Counted from the first letter of the stretch, positions 9,305 to 19,574 are shown. The stretch: 64,000 bases of DNA from Nitrospirales bacterium (GCA_031315915.1 JALDRK010000008.1:59352-123351); one strand, 5' to 3'. Made by a program: numbers and translations. Notes: generated by a model not told the origin, from the letters alone.

Positions 9305-11695
9305 CTATTGCGACAACGTGATCGCGGCCTTGGCCCGGCGGATTTGCTCCTCGTCTTCTGGGCTGAGCGGGGAATCGGAAAGTCGGATCAGCACGCGGTG
9401 CAGTTGCCCCGTAAAGTGAAACGGAACCTGGTAATCCTCGCTGACCGGCGTCCCGGTGTCCTCGCCGATATCCAGCGTCTCATCGAATGAGACCCGGAAG
9501 GGATAGGTGCGGTCGATACGGCCTTCGGCAACCGTCTTGTCATCCACAGCGATGGTCACCATACCGCCTTTGCCAAAACCACCACCGTCGTACTTGAAGT
9601 TCAGTAGAACCACGTGTTGGCCTGGAGCCAGCTCTTCTTGGCCGGCAATGGTAAATTGTTGGACGCCAACAAGGTTGTAGTGGAACACCGGTTTGCCATT
9701 GAGCAGATAGAAGCCCCAACCGTTGAAGCGGCCGCCCTGCGTCGCGATCACACCGCTAGCGCCCTTGTCGGGGATGTGTATATCAGCGCCGATCTTGAAC
9801 GATTTGTTCTTGAGGTCCGGCGCGGTTCCCTCGGGGATGCGCGTCATGCCGTCAAAGTAGGTGAACACACTGCGCCCGCGCGTGAGGCTGGGACGGATGC
9901 TGACATCAAAGCGTTCGACCTTGGTGTTGTCGAGTGGCAGCACGTTGTACTTGGCGGCCTCGATCCAGAAGAGATCTTGGAGCTCCCGGAGTTTCGCAGG
10001 TTCCTTGTCGGCGAGGTTCACGGCCTGACTGAAGTCCTCGGTCACATGGTAAAGCTCCCACCCATAGGCATCGATAGAAGGCGACTGGCCCATGACCCAT
10101 GGCGCGACGGCAGGAGTGGTAGCCGCAACCCAGCCATCATTGTAAATGGCACGATTCACGAACATTTCGAAATACTGGGTGCGGCGCGCCGACGGCGCCT
10201 TGGCATCATCGAACGTATAGATCATGCTCACCCCCTCGATCGGCTTCTGGGCCACACCGTTGAGTTCCGATGGGGCCCCGACACCCGCTGCCTCGAGGAT
10301 GGTCGGAGCGATGTCGATGATGTGGTGGAATTGGGTGCGGATGCCTCCCCGATCCTTGATCCGTGCGGGCCACGAGATGACCAGCCCATTGCGGGTTCCG
10401 CCGAAGTGCGAAGCGATCTGCTTCGTCCACTGGAATGGGGTATCCATGGCGTGCGCCCAGCCGACCGGATAGTGGTTGAGAGTCATCTCTGAGCCGAGTT
10501 CGTCCATGCGTGCGAGGACCTGGCTGAAATCCTCAGGAATGTTGTTCATAATGGACGCTTCGTTGAGCAAGCCATGCAGCGTGCCCTCGGCGCTGGCGCC
10601 GTTGTCGCCTTGGATGTAAATAACCAGCGTGTTGTCCAACTTGCCCATTTCTTCAATGACATCCAGTATGCGGCCCATCTGATGATCGGCGTGCGACAGG
10701 GCCGCCGCATATACCTCCATCATTCGGGCAAAGACTTTTTTCTGGTCGGGGGACAAAGAGTCCCACGAGGGGATTTCTTTGGGTCTCGGTGTTAGCTTGG
10801 TATCTGACGGGATGATGCCCAGCTTCTTCTGCCGGGCGAAGGTTTCCTCACGCACCTTGTCCCAGCCCTGATCGAACTGTCCCTTGAACTTCGCGATCCA
10901 TTCCTTGGGCGCGTGGTGCGGCGCGTGGGCGGTGCCGGGGGCGTAGTATTGCAGCCACGGCTTGTCCGGTCCCATCGCGTTCAGCAGGCGGATGCGCGCA
11001 ATGAGGTGGTCGGCCATGTCCTTGTCGAAGTGATAGTCCTTGACATCATGTGGCCGCTCGATGGGCTTCGTGCCCTCGAAGAGGGCCGGGTTCCACTGGT
11101 TGGCGTCTCCACCCAGGAAGCCGTAGAAGTACTCGAACCCAAGGCCTGTGGGCCAGAGATCGAACGGACCGGCCTGGCTCGTGTGCCAGTCGGGAACGTT
11201 ATGATTCTTGCCGTACCAGGCAGTGTTGTAGCCATTCTGTTTGAGAACCTCGGCGAACGTGCCGGCGTTTTTCGGCATCAATGAGTTGTAGCCGGGGTAT
11301 CCGGTGCCCAGCTCCATGACGACGCCGGTCGCGGCAGAGTGATGGTTGCGCCCGGAGAGCAGGGCGGCCCGGGTGGGCGAACAGAGCGCCGTGGTATGAA
11401 ACTGCGTATAGCGAAGTCCCGCTTGTGCAAGTCGATCCATCGTCGGGGTGGAAATCGGGCCGCCGAACGTACTCGATGCGCCGAACCCGACATCATCGGT
11501 CATAATGAGCAAAATGTTGGGTGCTCCTTTGGGTGCCTGGATTTCCTTGGGGAAGTCCGGCCTGGAATCCTTCAGGGTACGGCCAATGTGGCCCTTGAAC
11601 GGCTCAGCCGGCCGAGGGAGGACATCTTGACCCACTGCCGAAGCCGATGAACATATGAACGCCAGCAAGGACAACCTAAAAATCCTGCCCATCAT
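9305..11695 (-). CDS. Arylsulfatase, CSPTR-type, exported, about 796 aa
   Basis: This is a second long sulfatase, clearly paralogous to the one at 1599-3938. The start at 11695 ([13 protein letters not shown]) is preceded by AAGGAG and begins a Sec signal. Metal-binding Asp-Asp lies in IMTDDVGFG, and the formylglycine precursor Cys is at about residue 105 in CSPTR, followed by [10 protein letters not shown]. The C-terminal beta-rich domain ends with [15 protein letters not shown] and then a 25-residue charged tail that the other copies lack. Its base composition looks richer in G+C than neighbouring lipoprotein genes. It lies downstream of the pqi genes but has its own ribosome site. The substrate is unknown. 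Confidence 0.93.
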   Translation of the reverse strand: MMGRIFRLSLLAFICSSASAVGQDVLPRPAEPFKGHIGRTLKDSRPDFPKEIQAPKGAPNILLIMTDDVGFGASSTFGGPISTPTMDRLAQAGLRYTQFHTTALCSPTRAALLSGRNHHSAATGVVMELGTGYPGYNSLMPKNAGTFAEVLKQNGYNTAWYGKNHNVPDWHTSQAGPFDLWPTGLGFEYFYGFLGGDANQWNPALFEGTKPIERPHDVKDYHFDKDMADHLIARIRLLNAMGPDKPWLQYYAPGTAHAPHHAPKEWIAKFKGQFDQGWDKVREETFARQKKLGIIPSDTKLTPRPKEIPSWDSLSPDQKKVFARMMEVYAAALSHADHQMGRILDVIEEMGKLDNTLVIYIQGDNGASAEGTLHGLLNEASIMNNIPEDFSQVLARMDELGSEMTLNHYPVGWAHAMDTPFQWTKQIASHFGGTRNGLVISWPARIKDRGGIRTQFHHIIDIAPTILEAAGVGAPSELNGVAQKPIEGVSMIYTFDDAKAPSARRTQYFEMFVNRAIYNDGWVAATTPAVAPWVMGQSPSIDAYGWELYHVTEDFSQAVNLADKEPAKLRELQDLFWIEAAKYNVLPLDNTKVERFDVSIRPSLTRGRSVFTYFDGMTRIPEGTAPDLKNKSFKIGADIHIPDKGASGVIATQGGRFNGWGFYLLNGKPVFHYNLVGVQQFTIAGQEELAPGQHVVLLNFKYDGGGFGKGGMVTIAVDDKTVAEGRIDRTYPFRVSFDETLDIGEDTGTPVSEDYQVPFHFTGQLHRVLIRLSDSPLSPEDEEQIRRAKAAITLSQ

Positions 11696-11813
11696 TTTCA
11701 ATTTCTCCTTCAACGCTTTATCAATCGTTCGTACATTTTCTTGCCCCTGCAATCAGCCTAACCATGCCTCCGAAGATGCAAGGGATTTGGTATGGACCGG
11801 TCTTGGCTTCAGG

Positions 11814-12432
11814 TTACTTGCGCTCGGTCGCATGCCGGATCGCTTCGGCGATCTCGCGGCTAATGTCGGCCAACGCGCGGCTGTGAGCCGCAGCGATAGC
11901 TTCGTACCCTTGGCCCGTGATCGGTTGCTGCACGGTCGACTGGCCGGTTTTCGGATCAGCTCCATCTTCGGATGACCGTTGAATGGTCCATAAGGCATCG
12001 ATGGCCACGGACGATCCATGGGTCGATTCGAATCGCTGAATGCTCTGATAAAGATCTTCCTCGGTAGTCGACCGGTCCCTTGACGTGCTGGGGATAGGCC
12101 CAGACCATCTTTGTCAAAAGCAACTGACTCAGGTTTCCGGCAATGATTCGAGGAATTTCGCTCTTCAAGGATTCCGCCCACCGATGGTCGTCTACCAACG
12201 TCACCTGGTTTGAACCCGACTGCAGGACGATTTGGGGGCGGTCCACCACATCCGGGAGCGAAATGGGGTCGACGGCAAGAGTCAGTGTTGTCCGATCGGT
12301 TACGGAACTTGGAAGACCCGTTTCCGCTTCCACGCTCAACGTATAGTAATGAACGGGAGGAGAACCGGCACAGCCGGAAAGCAGCCAGGTTATTACCGTC
12401 AACAGAGCCAAATTGCGAGCAAGGGTCTTCAT
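11814..12432 (-). pseudogene. pqiC: PqiC-like transport auxiliary lipoprotein, frameshifted
   Basis: PqiC is the outer-membrane lipoprotein partner of PqiAB in an MCE lipid-transport bridge. The first frame encodes a lipobox signal (LLSGC), then YYTLSVE, LPDVVDRPQIV and HRWAESL, all typical of the family, up to MVWAYPQ. After about 12085 the family-like sequence continues in another frame as EEDLYQSIQRFE, VAIDALWTIQ and finally ALADISREIAEAI, ending at 11814. So one frameshift in roughly 12060-12090 splits an otherwise intact gene of about 205 codons. It may be a real mutation or a sequencing error in a single strain. It is the last gene of the pqiA-pqiA-pqiB-pqiC run. Confidence 0.8.
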
Positions 12433-12443
12433 CGTCTTCGTTC

Positions 12444-14072
12444 CTACTTTCCGCGAATCAACGCTTCCGGATTCCGCTCAAGAGCCTCTGTCAGCAGCCG
12501 GAGTGACCGCGAGGCGCGGTTCAATTCTCTGAGCGTGTCCTGCATTTCGTATTGCATCGGCGAATTGCTGGCCAACGTCCGCTCCGCGGACTTCAACGTT
12601 TTGCGTGCTTCGGCCAACGCGGACTTTGCCGCCGGGGTCAGTTCCGCATCGAGATGCTTCACGAACTGATCTGCGCGGTTGAGCGTCCGGTTCACCGTCA
12701 CAAGGACTCGTCGCACATCGGTTCCGATGTCCTCCCATGGCACCTTTTCGATTTTTTTCATAATGCCGGAGAGGGTGGCCTCAAGTTCCTGCAATTCCCC
12801 TCCTACCGTCGGAATGACCGGCGGATCGTTCGTCCAATCCATGTGCGCGGGGGACGCATCGGGGAAAAATTCCAGGACCACCAACGCTTGTCCGGTCAGG
12901 AGGTTTCCGGTTCTCAACTGCCCGCGAAGCCCGCGGGCCACCATCCGATCCCATCTGGCCCGTCGACTGTCTTCGTCCATTTCAACGCCATCGGGGCGTG
13001 ATTTCATCATCGACAACAACCGACCGGGATAGATGACGATGGAAACCGGAAATCGAAATCCGGTTTGGGTTTCGTTGGCTTCCACATTCATCGCCATGAC
13101 CTCGCCGATGGTGATTCCGCGGAAATCCACCGGCGCCCCGACAGACAGACCGCGCAACGATGTGGTGAAGTAGAGGACAAAGGGAAGCGAAAGGGTGTCC
13201 TGCCGCTTCATCGCTTCCGACCTGGTCTTCGCCAGAAAAAATTTCTGATTTTCCTCAGCAGGAGCTCCAGGCGCCGAGCCGGCGAGCGTTTCGAAGGCCA
13301 CGCCTCCGATGAGGATCGATGCCAACGATTGTGTATCGACTCTGACGCCGGAGGCATCCAGACTCACGTCGATCCCGCTGGCGTTCCAAAACCTGGTGTT
13401 CGCGTTGACGTATTGATCGAAGGGGGTTTTGACGAAGATGCGAAATGTGACCCCTTTGCCATCCTTATTTAAATCGTGCGCGAGCACGCTCCCGACTTCC
13501 TCCTGGCGATAATAGACCGGCGAGCCAATTTGCAGGGATCCGAGTGTCTCTGCATGCAACATGAACTGATGCCCCGGCACATCGCCCGTCACAATGGGCG
13601 CTACCTCGAGTCCGAGGAAGTCACGCTCTTTGGTCTCCGACTTTCCGATGTCAATGCCGATATAGGATCCGGAGAAAAGAGTCCCGAGACCGGTCACCTG
13701 CCCGCCGGCCACGCGCGGGCGGACCACCCAAAAATTGGTGTCCTCCACAAGGTACGACTCCGCTTCCTTGACCAGTTCGACCGTGGCCACGACTCCTTGA
13801 AGGTCCTCGGCCAGGCTGATTTGCTTCACCTCGCCGATATCCACATTCTTATACTTCACCTTGGTCTTGCCTGCTTCGAGACCCTCCGCCGTCTTGAAGG
13901 TAATGGTAATCGTGGGTCCCTTCTCCATGATGCCCTTGACTACAAGCCACCCGCCGATCAACGCGGCGACGATCGGCACCAGCCAGACAACTTGGAACGA
14001 CCAACCCCGTTTTCGTACCACCTGAGCTTCGGGCACGTCGTCAGGATTCATCTCAACCGGTAATTTATCCAT
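12444..14072 (-). CDS. pqiB: PqiB-like MCE-domain protein
   Basis: PqiB forms a periplasm-spanning hexameric tube of stacked MCE domains for lipid movement between the membranes. At 542 residues it matches E. coli PqiB (546). After a short cytoplasmic tail there is one transmembrane helix (about 27-47, VVWLVPIVAALIGGWLVV). It is followed by MCE repeats with GLEAGKTKVKYKNVDIG, LQIGSPVYYRQEEVG and LSVGAPVDFRGITIG, so three MCE units are visible, then a long helical C-terminus. The start overlaps the upstream pqiA end by eight bases, which implies translational coupling. Confidence 0.95.
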   Translation of the reverse strand: MDKLPVEMNPDDVPEAQVVRKRGWSFQVVWLVPIVAALIGGWLVVKGIMEKGPTITITFKTAEGLEAGKTKVKYKNVDIGEVKQISLAEDLQGVVATVELVKEAESYLVEDTNFWVVRPRVAGGQVTGLGTLFSGSYIGIDIGKSETKERDFLGLEVAPIVTGDVPGHQFMLHAETLGSLQIGSPVYYRQEEVGSVLAHDLNKDGKGVTFRIFVKTPFDQYVNANTRFWNASGIDVSLDASGVRVDTQSLASILIGGVAFETLAGSAPGAPAEENQKFFLAKTRSEAMKRQDTLSLPFVLYFTTSLRGLSVGAPVDFRGITIGEVMAMNVEANETQTGFRFPVSIVIYPGRLLSMMKSRPDGVEMDEDSRRARWDRMVARGLRGQLRTGNLLTGQALVVLEFFPDASPAHMDWTNDPPVIPTVGGELQELEATLSGIMKKIEKVPWEDIGTDVRRVLVTVNRTLNRADQFVKHLDAELTPAAKSALAEARKTLKSAERTLASNSPMQYEMQDTLRELNRASRSLRLLTEALERNPEALIRGK

Positions 14073-14721
14073 GCTGAACTCGTTTCGGATCCCAGATCAG
14101 TCTGGGATCGAATTCCATGGCCGCCAACATTGTAAGGACGACTACCCCTCCGAAGGCCACGGCCCCGAAACCGGCTTCAATCGTCGCCAACGATTGAAGA
14201 TGAACCAACGCCACCAGAATAGCCACGACAAAAATGTCGAGCATGGACCAGCGGCCGACAAACTCGACGACGCGATACAACTTCGTGCGCTGCATGGGCT
14301 CCCAGGTCGAGCGACGCTGCACCGATACCACGAGGAACGTCAGGGCCAACAACTTGGCGGAGGGGACGAGAATGCTCGCGATAAAGACCACGAGGGCAAG
14401 ATGCCAGGACCCGGACATCCAGAGATAAATGACTCCGCTCATAATCGTATCCGCTTGCGCTCCGAAGAGCGAACTCGTGTGCATGATCGGCATCACGTTC
14501 GCCGGCACAAACAAAATATACGCGGCGATCAGAAACGCCCACGTGCGAGCCACGCTGTCGGGTTTCCGCAGGTGCAACGGGCTGCCGCAACGCCTGCAGA
14601 CGGCATCGTGTTCGCCGGGTTCCGATTTGGCGAGGAGGTTACAAACATGACAGGCATAGAAGCCCATTTGTCCGGCGGTGATGTCCCCGACATTCATGAG
14701 GTTCTGCTCACCTTGTTCCAA
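14065..14721 (-). CDS. pqiA: PqiA-like integral membrane protein (second half-type copy)
   Basis: It has a zinc-ribbon-like start (CHVC near residue 24 and CRRC near residue 42) followed by four hydrophobic helices with VPANVMPIMHTSSLFG and WSMLDIFVVAILVALVHL. These are the signatures of a PqiA half. E. coli PqiA is about 417 residues and contains two such halves; here each half is its own gene. The start overlaps the end of the upstream half by 28 bases, and its end overlaps pqiB. It would sit in the inner membrane with PqiB. Confidence 0.93.
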   Translation of the reverse strand: MEQGEQNLMNVGDITAGQMGFYACHVCNLLAKSEPGEHDAVCRRCGSPLHLRKPDSVARTWAFLIAAYILFVPANVMPIMHTSSLFGAQADTIMSGVIYLWMSGSWHLALVVFIASILVPSAKLLALTFLVVSVQRRSTWEPMQRTKLYRVVEFVGRWSMLDIFVVAILVALVHLQSLATIEAGFGAVAFGGVVVLTMLAAMEFDPRLIWDPKRVQHG

Positions 14722-15302
14722 ATTTCGTCAGGGCTAAAGGCCCCGGCCGCGGCGATCAACAATGGGATTAACCCTGCGAATGCCCACAGTCCGATCCCCG
14801 TTTCCACGTGCGCCAAATGTTCGAGCTTGACGAGCGATACGAGAACGCCCAGCAGGAACACTTCCGTCATGCTCCACGGTTTGACTGTCTGCAGAAACCG
14901 CAGGACGGGAATGGTCCCTTCGGCTATCCGATTGAACCGGAGAGGAATGAGCAGGTACGCGAGAAGTATGATCTCGAGAGCCGGGCTCACCATCGTCGTG
15001 AAGGCGACCAGAGAAGCGACCTCTTCCCGGCCATCGTTCCACAAGGCGTGAACCGTGCCGTACAGTGTCGCGACCTGTCGATTTCCCTGGACCTCAAGAC
15101 CGACGATCGGGTAGAGATTGGCAATAAGAAACAGAAACAATGCTCCGAGTGTATAAGCCAGTGTCCGATCGATCCCGTTCGGAGAATCACGATACAAAAC
15201 CGCGTGGCAACACCGACAACAGGCAACGGCCCCGCCTGCCAACGGCACACGCCGTTGAAGAAGATCACACTCGTGACATGCGATCAGGGAAGAAAGTTCC
15301 AT
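14694..15302 (-). CDS. pqiA: PqiA-like integral membrane protein (first half-type copy)
   Basis: This is the first gene of the pqi run. Cysteine pairs near residues 9-12 and 28-32 form the zinc-ribbon-like head. Four hydrophobic segments follow, including LFLFLIANLYPIVGLEV and KPWSMTEVFLLGVLVSLVKL, matching the PqiA family. At 202 residues it is half the length of E. coli PqiA. An AGGA site lies before the ATG. It is probably the inner-membrane component working with PqiB and PqiC in lipid traffic. Confidence 0.92.
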   Translation of the reverse strand: MELSSLIACHECDLLQRRVPLAGGAVACCRCCHAVLYRDSPNGIDRTLAYTLGALFLFLIANLYPIVGLEVQGNRQVATLYGTVHALWNDGREEVASLVAFTTMVSPALEIILLAYLLIPLRFNRIAEGTIPVLRFLQTVKPWSMTEVFLLGVLVSLVKLEHLAHVETGIGLWAFAGLIPLLIAAAGAFSPDEIWNKVSRTS

Positions 15303-15423
15303 GCGTAGAGTCCTGTGACGTCATGAACTACCGTAGCGACATATTGCCTTGAAACCAGGATTGTCCGGCTCGATACCGAGGGACAACTCCTCAAAGTACT
15401 CTCCCCTCTTCCCGCTACCAGAT

Positions 15424-17385
15424 TCATGTTCCTGGTGCGTACCAAATAGGCGACGTATAGGCACGTTCCTGGAGTGTCATTCTGGTACCCGGCAGAGGCT
15501 TCACTCCAAAACGTTTCGCATCGTAGGCAGTCCAGCGGGGCGTGGGAATCTCAAGAACCCGTGCGTAGTAGAAGGCACGAAGCGATGGATCAAAGTCCGG
15601 GTCCTTCCAGACGGTGATGAGTTCCGGGTCGCCGATAGTGTTGGTCCAGGTGGCATTTTCCACATCCACGGTGCTACCCACGGGTGGCAACTTGCCGTCA
15701 GAGCCAGGCTGTCGCTTATCGGCATCTCCCCAAATCACATCGTAGACCTTCTCCTGAACCTCTCCGTTCTTATCAAGCCAGCCTTTCACAATTTGCACAC
15801 GGTCAAGGTTCGCTCCGATCACATCCTTGAGTGCCGCGACCAGAAACGTCGGGGACTTGCCCGCCGGAGCACCGGTGAGATCACCACCCATCGGCACACC
15901 CTTGGTATACCCAATGGCCGCCGGCAGTCGGTTGTGCGCATCTTCCGGCTTAAACTCCCATCCGCCGAAAAAGCGCACGATCATCCTGGGACCGGTCGTG
16001 GCATACGTTTCCTTGCGTTCCATGGCGTCCCAGATCGCCTCACGGGTGTTCTCCGTCGCCCAGACCGCAGCGTATCCCGACGCAGAGACTTCCCAATCCA
16101 TCACCTTCACGCCGGTCTTGGGGTTATCGAAAAAGGCGTTGGTCATCCGCTCCGGGCTGGGTTCCTGCGGCGTGGTCTTACCGAAAAAGTTTTCTTCTTC
16201 AAGAGCAGACAGACCGGTGTGGGCATCGCTGCTGCCGACCATGCCGAACTTGAACGGATTGGTGCCCAACTTTTCTTCGAGCTTGAGGCCGTTTTTCAGG
16301 GCTGAGCGGGCATATTCGAATTCGAGCATCTCTTTCGTCTTGGCCACGCTGCCGTCAAGGTTGCCCTTATCCCATGTCTCGAAATCGGCAAACTCATCAT
16401 TGGGCGAGAGGAAAGGATGAGCCTCTCCGTCGCCTTTGGTCTGAGTCGCTTCGTACAATCGCTCCCACTTTGCTCGCGTCTCGACATAACCACGGTCAAT
16501 CGTTTGACCGAACGTCTCGACGGTCGGAAACATGAGGCCATTGCTCAGATTGCCGTTATGGGCAATCGCCAGGACGCTGCCGCCGGTTTTTTGCTCATAG
16601 GCGGCCATCCATTTCCACAGATCCTCGGGGTTATCACTGCCCATGGGTGGATAGACGGTAAAGGGCTCGACTTGGCCGGCCTTGTCACCATTATCGCGGA
16701 AGATCACGTTGCGGTGCAGATTATTGCCCCCGGTGTTGGACGTCCACTCGTAACCGATAAACGCGGTAAATCGCCCAGGCTCATTGAAATCCTCGGCAGC
16801 CTTAATCGTTTCCTGCCATGCATTGCGATAGGCCCGGGTACCTGGAAAATACATCAAGGCTTTTGGAAAAGTCCCGTGCGAAAAAGACATAATAATCTCA
16901 ATGGCCGCTTCCGCCCCCTTGCCGACTTGCATCATGTCGTACCACTTTCGGCCGGTCGGCTCCGCCAGCACTTCCGGTTTTCCCGCGAAGAGATCCGGGA
17001 AAAACCCCATATTATCGGAATGATCCGCAACCACGAGGAAGTCCAGGGGTCGTGAAAGTTTGACCGGTTGGCCGCTCGAAGCGGTGATTTCCTCGCCTCT
17101 GGCAAATCGATATGCATCACGCGGCGAAAGGCGTGCGCCGAATGCGCCGGCATCCATCGAGTATGAGGTGTGCAGATGCGTGTCGCCGAAAAATGGCCGC
17201 GTGGGAAAATTGCGTCCGGCATAGGGCGAATACGGCGGCTTGGAAGGAAACGCTTTCTCTACGGTCTCCCTTTCTGGAGCGCTGAGACCAGGTGCCGTCC
17301 CGTCCGCAACCGCCGAGAGCGGGAAGCCCGCTAACACACCCATCAATCCGCCAAGCATCATCGCTGGAACAACTCGACTTTTCAT
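15424..17385 (-). CDS. DUF3604 (PHP-like) exported protein, 653 aa
   Basis: The start at 17385 gives a clean signal peptide (MKSRVVPAMMLGG to SAVADG) with a GGGGGA site upstream; the longer open frame beyond it is only readthrough of the neighbouring gene. The protein shows metal-binding motifs like those of the PHP superfamily: GDTHLHTSYS (about 67-76), VVADHSDNMG (about 118-127), AIAHNGN and SSDAHTG. This is the DUF3604 pattern and suggests a secreted metal-dependent hydrolase of unknown substrate. It is the last gene of a three-gene run with hupE-like and ppiC-like genes. The family is often seen near sulfatases, as here, but its reaction is not established. Confidence 0.9.
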   Translation of the reverse strand: MKSRVVPAMMLGGLMGVLAGFPLSAVADGTAPGLSAPERETVEKAFPSKPPYSPYAGRNFPTRPFFGDTHLHTSYSMDAGAFGARLSPRDAYRFARGEEITASSGQPVKLSRPLDFLVVADHSDNMGFFPDLFAGKPEVLAEPTGRKWYDMMQVGKGAEAAIEIIMSFSHGTFPKALMYFPGTRAYRNAWQETIKAAEDFNEPGRFTAFIGYEWTSNTGGNNLHRNVIFRDNGDKAGQVEPFTVYPPMGSDNPEDLWKWMAAYEQKTGGSVLAIAHNGNLSNGLMFPTVETFGQTIDRGYVETRAKWERLYEATQTKGDGEAHPFLSPNDEFADFETWDKGNLDGSVAKTKEMLEFEYARSALKNGLKLEEKLGTNPFKFGMVGSSDAHTGLSALEEENFFGKTTPQEPSPERMTNAFFDNPKTGVKVMDWEVSASGYAAVWATENTREAIWDAMERKETYATTGPRMIVRFFGGWEFKPEDAHNRLPAAIGYTKGVPMGGDLTGAPAGKSPTFLVAALKDVIGANLDRVQIVKGWLDKNGEVQEKVYDVIWGDADKRQPGSDGKLPPVGSTVDVENATWTNTIGDPELITVWKDPDFDPSLRAFYYARVLEIPTPRWTAYDAKRFGVKPLPGTRMTLQERAYTSPIWYAPGT

Positions 17386-17402
17386 GCGTTCGGTTCCCCC
17401 TT

Positions 17403-18386
17403 CTAAAAAACGACAAGACGTTGAATGACCCAGAACATCGCCACGCTGCCGATGGCATAGGGCGGAAGGAGTTCCGACCAGCGTGGAAATCTGATATGAA
17501 GGTGTCGGAAGACGGCCATGAGAGCCATGACCGAACCGATGAACAGCAGTTGGCCGACTTCCACGCCCAAGTTGAAGAACACCAACGCCACAGGAATGTG
17601 CCCCTGAGGCAAACCGACTTCGCTCAAGGCCCCCGCAAACCCGAACCCGTGCAAGAGCCCGAATGTGAAGGCCACTATCCAGGGTGCACGGGCGGTGATG
17701 CCTTTTCTTCCGCATCGCGCATGAATGATCTCCCCCGCCACGAAGACGATAGAGAGCGCAATGACGGCCTCGACCGGAGCCGTCGGCACATGCACAAACC
17801 CGAGGGTGGCGAGACCCAGTGTGACGCTGTGCGCCAGGGTGAAGGCGGTGACGGTTTTGATCAATGGCCAAGTCCCGGAAGCCACCAGCAATAATGCCAA
17901 CACAAAGAGGAGGTGATCTACGCCGAAAAGAATGTGCTCCACTCCCAACGTCAGATATTCGCGGGCAACATTCCATCCGTTCGGCTCACTCGGTATCCGC
18001 GCCGCCGGTTCAGAGGGCATCAGCCGCTTCACCCAGGTACGGCCGTCAACATATTCCATACGAACCAAGGCATCGGTCATCGTCCCTTCCAATCCGTTAA
18101 TTCGTACGGATTGTCCGCCTAAAGGTTCGATCGGTTTCATTCGCCAGGTCTGAATCGCCGCCCCGCCGTTTTGGCGTGTGACGACTGGGGCGATGATCGC
18201 CGTCTCGCTGGAGAATTCCGGAGAAAGCGCAAGCCGCATGTCCCCCCGCATCGGCGTCTTCCAGAGCACCCGAAACACCCCGGCGCTTTCCTCACGGAGT
18301 TCAAGATAGGCCGGTCTGACCTCATGAGCGGCAGCCGTATGCATACCGAGCAAACCGAGAAAAACCAAAATCAGAAAAGCGGGCAT
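17403..18386 (-). CDS. HupE/UreJ family membrane protein with exported N-terminal domain
   Basis: Residues 1-20 are a signal peptide with mature start HEVRPAYLEL. About 150 residues of beta-rich periplasmic domain follow, then six to seven hydrophobic helices. The core motifs GVEHILFGVDHLLFVLALL, TAFTLAHSVTLGLA and LLHGFGFAGAL place it in the HupE/UreJ_2 group. Shorter relatives are linked to nickel or cobalt uptake, but this long form has no known role. Its ATG follows the stop of the PpiC gene by two bases, so the genes are coupled. Together with DUF3604 it may form a metal-linked exported module; this is inference. Confidence 0.87.
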   Translation of the reverse strand: MPAFLILVFLGLLGMHTAAAHEVRPAYLELREESAGVFRVLWKTPMRGDMRLALSPEFSSETAIIAPVVTRQNGGAAIQTWRMKPIEPLGGQSVRINGLEGTMTDALVRMEYVDGRTWVKRLMPSEPAARIPSEPNGWNVAREYLTLGVEHILFGVDHLLFVLALLLVASGTWPLIKTVTAFTLAHSVTLGLATLGFVHVPTAPVEAVIALSIVFVAGEIIHARCGRKGITARAPWIVAFTFGLLHGFGFAGALSEVGLPQGHIPVALVFFNLGVEVGQLLFIGSVMALMAVFRHLHIRFPRWSELLPPYAIGSVAMFWVIQRLVVF

Positions 18387-18388
18387 GT

Positions 18389-19270
18389 TTAGTGCGCTTC
18401 CGCCGCCAGGGCATTGGCCTCCGCGTCGGAGGAGGCACCTTCGATGATTACCGCATACCGCTTGGTCAGTTCCTGATAGAATTGTTCGCTGTCTTCCCGT
18501 CTGCGCGCATCGGCCCACGCACGCGCAACCTCTTCTCGAACGGTCGACAGGTCCGGGACCTTTCCCGGGATCCGATTTTGAACGAACACGACATGCACTC
18601 CGTAACCGGACATCACCGGACCGTCCCACCGGCCTGTCGGCAATCGCTCCAATTGCCGGGGAAACTCGTCTCCGAATTGGCGGGCCACTTCACCAGCGGG
18701 AACATCGGTCAGCTCGGCATTCAACAGAATGGGATCGCCGAGCTTCCGGAAGTCGCCTTGTGCGACAGGCCGATTGAGTTCCGACAACAAGGTTGCGACG
18801 TCGCGTTGCAGAGTGTCGCCATGCTGCTCAGGGTTCAGATAGACGTGTCGAAAGGTGAACCGGGATTCGACGAGGAAACGATCGGAGTGTTTGACGAGGT
18901 ATTCCTGCAATTGCGTCTCGCTGGGCTCTGCCGGGGCGGTGAGATCGTTGGCGATGAATTCCATCTTCTGTCGCAGCCGTCGGCGAATCACAATATCGTC
19001 CCGATCAAGACCGAGCGCCATCGCTTCCCGCGCGAGAACTTCTTCCCGGACATAGTCCCGAATCAGCCCGTCCATCTCAGACGGCGTGGGGGGGCGCTGC
19101 CAGACCCGGCTAAAGGAAGCCCGCAGGCTGTCAATCCGTCCCTGCGTCACCACGATCTGCCCGGTCTCGAGTCCGCTCCCGCGATTCATGTATTCGTAGC
19201 CGACAAACAACATGGCCCCCAGGACGAGAAAGTGCACCAACGGTTCTTTGAGGAGCGTGCGTAGACTCAT
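18389..19270 (-). CDS. PpiC/SurA-like (parvulin-type) periplasmic peptidyl-prolyl isomerase
   Basis: The start at 19270 (MSLRTLLKEPLVHFLVLG) has GGATGAG before it and gives one membrane-anchoring helix. An N-terminal helical chaperone-like region covers about residues 40-130 and resembles SurA_N. A parvulin-like part follows, with FRHVYLNPEQ, LGDPILL and MSGYGVHVVFVQNRIPG. It would assist folding of exported proteins. It is the first gene of the run with HupE-like and DUF3604 proteins, which suggests a dedicated folding helper. Upstream in-frame ATGs exist but lack ribosome sites. Confidence 0.87.
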   Translation of the reverse strand: MSLRTLLKEPLVHFLVLGAMLFVGYEYMNRGSGLETGQIVVTQGRIDSLRASFSRVWQRPPTPSEMDGLIRDYVREEVLAREAMALGLDRDDIVIRRRLRQKMEFIANDLTAPAEPSETQLQEYLVKHSDRFLVESRFTFRHVYLNPEQHGDTLQRDVATLLSELNRPVAQGDFRKLGDPILLNAELTDVPAGEVARQFGDEFPRQLERLPTGRWDGPVMSGYGVHVVFVQNRIPGKVPDLSTVREEVARAWADARRREDSEQFYQELTKRYAVIIEGASSDAEANALAAEAH

Positions 19271-19574
19271 CGTCTCATCCCGGATTAGTCGGTCGTCGGT
19301 TCGACCTATACCCGAACTCATGACTACGCGCCGCGACGAGCCTATTGCCCTACTTAGAGACGATACGGCAATGGGAGTCCCGGCGGTCTCAACCACATAC
19401 CATAATGTCCGTCACGGATTTCGTCCTGCATGCGTCTGGAACACACTTCGCTCCGACGAGTGCGCATGAAATCCGACAACTTCCTTGCTCGCCCCAATGA
19501 TTATCACGTCGATTCTCCGGAACCTCTCCTCAGCACAGCGGTGAGGAAGGAATCAGGAAACGGTATGCAAATTT
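19271..19574. other. Intergenic, upstream of the ppiC-hupE-DUF3604 run
   Basis: It should carry the promoter of the three-gene run, but no promoter boxes stand out. No gene is supported. Confidence 0.35.

Noticed and set aside
9614..10492. 292-codon plus-strand frame inside the second sulfatase
   Set aside because: Antisense shadow of the sulfatase with no ribosome site or motif.
15349..16305. 318-codon plus-strand frame over the DUF3604 gene
   Set aside because: The DUF3604 frame has motifs and a signal peptide; the other does not.
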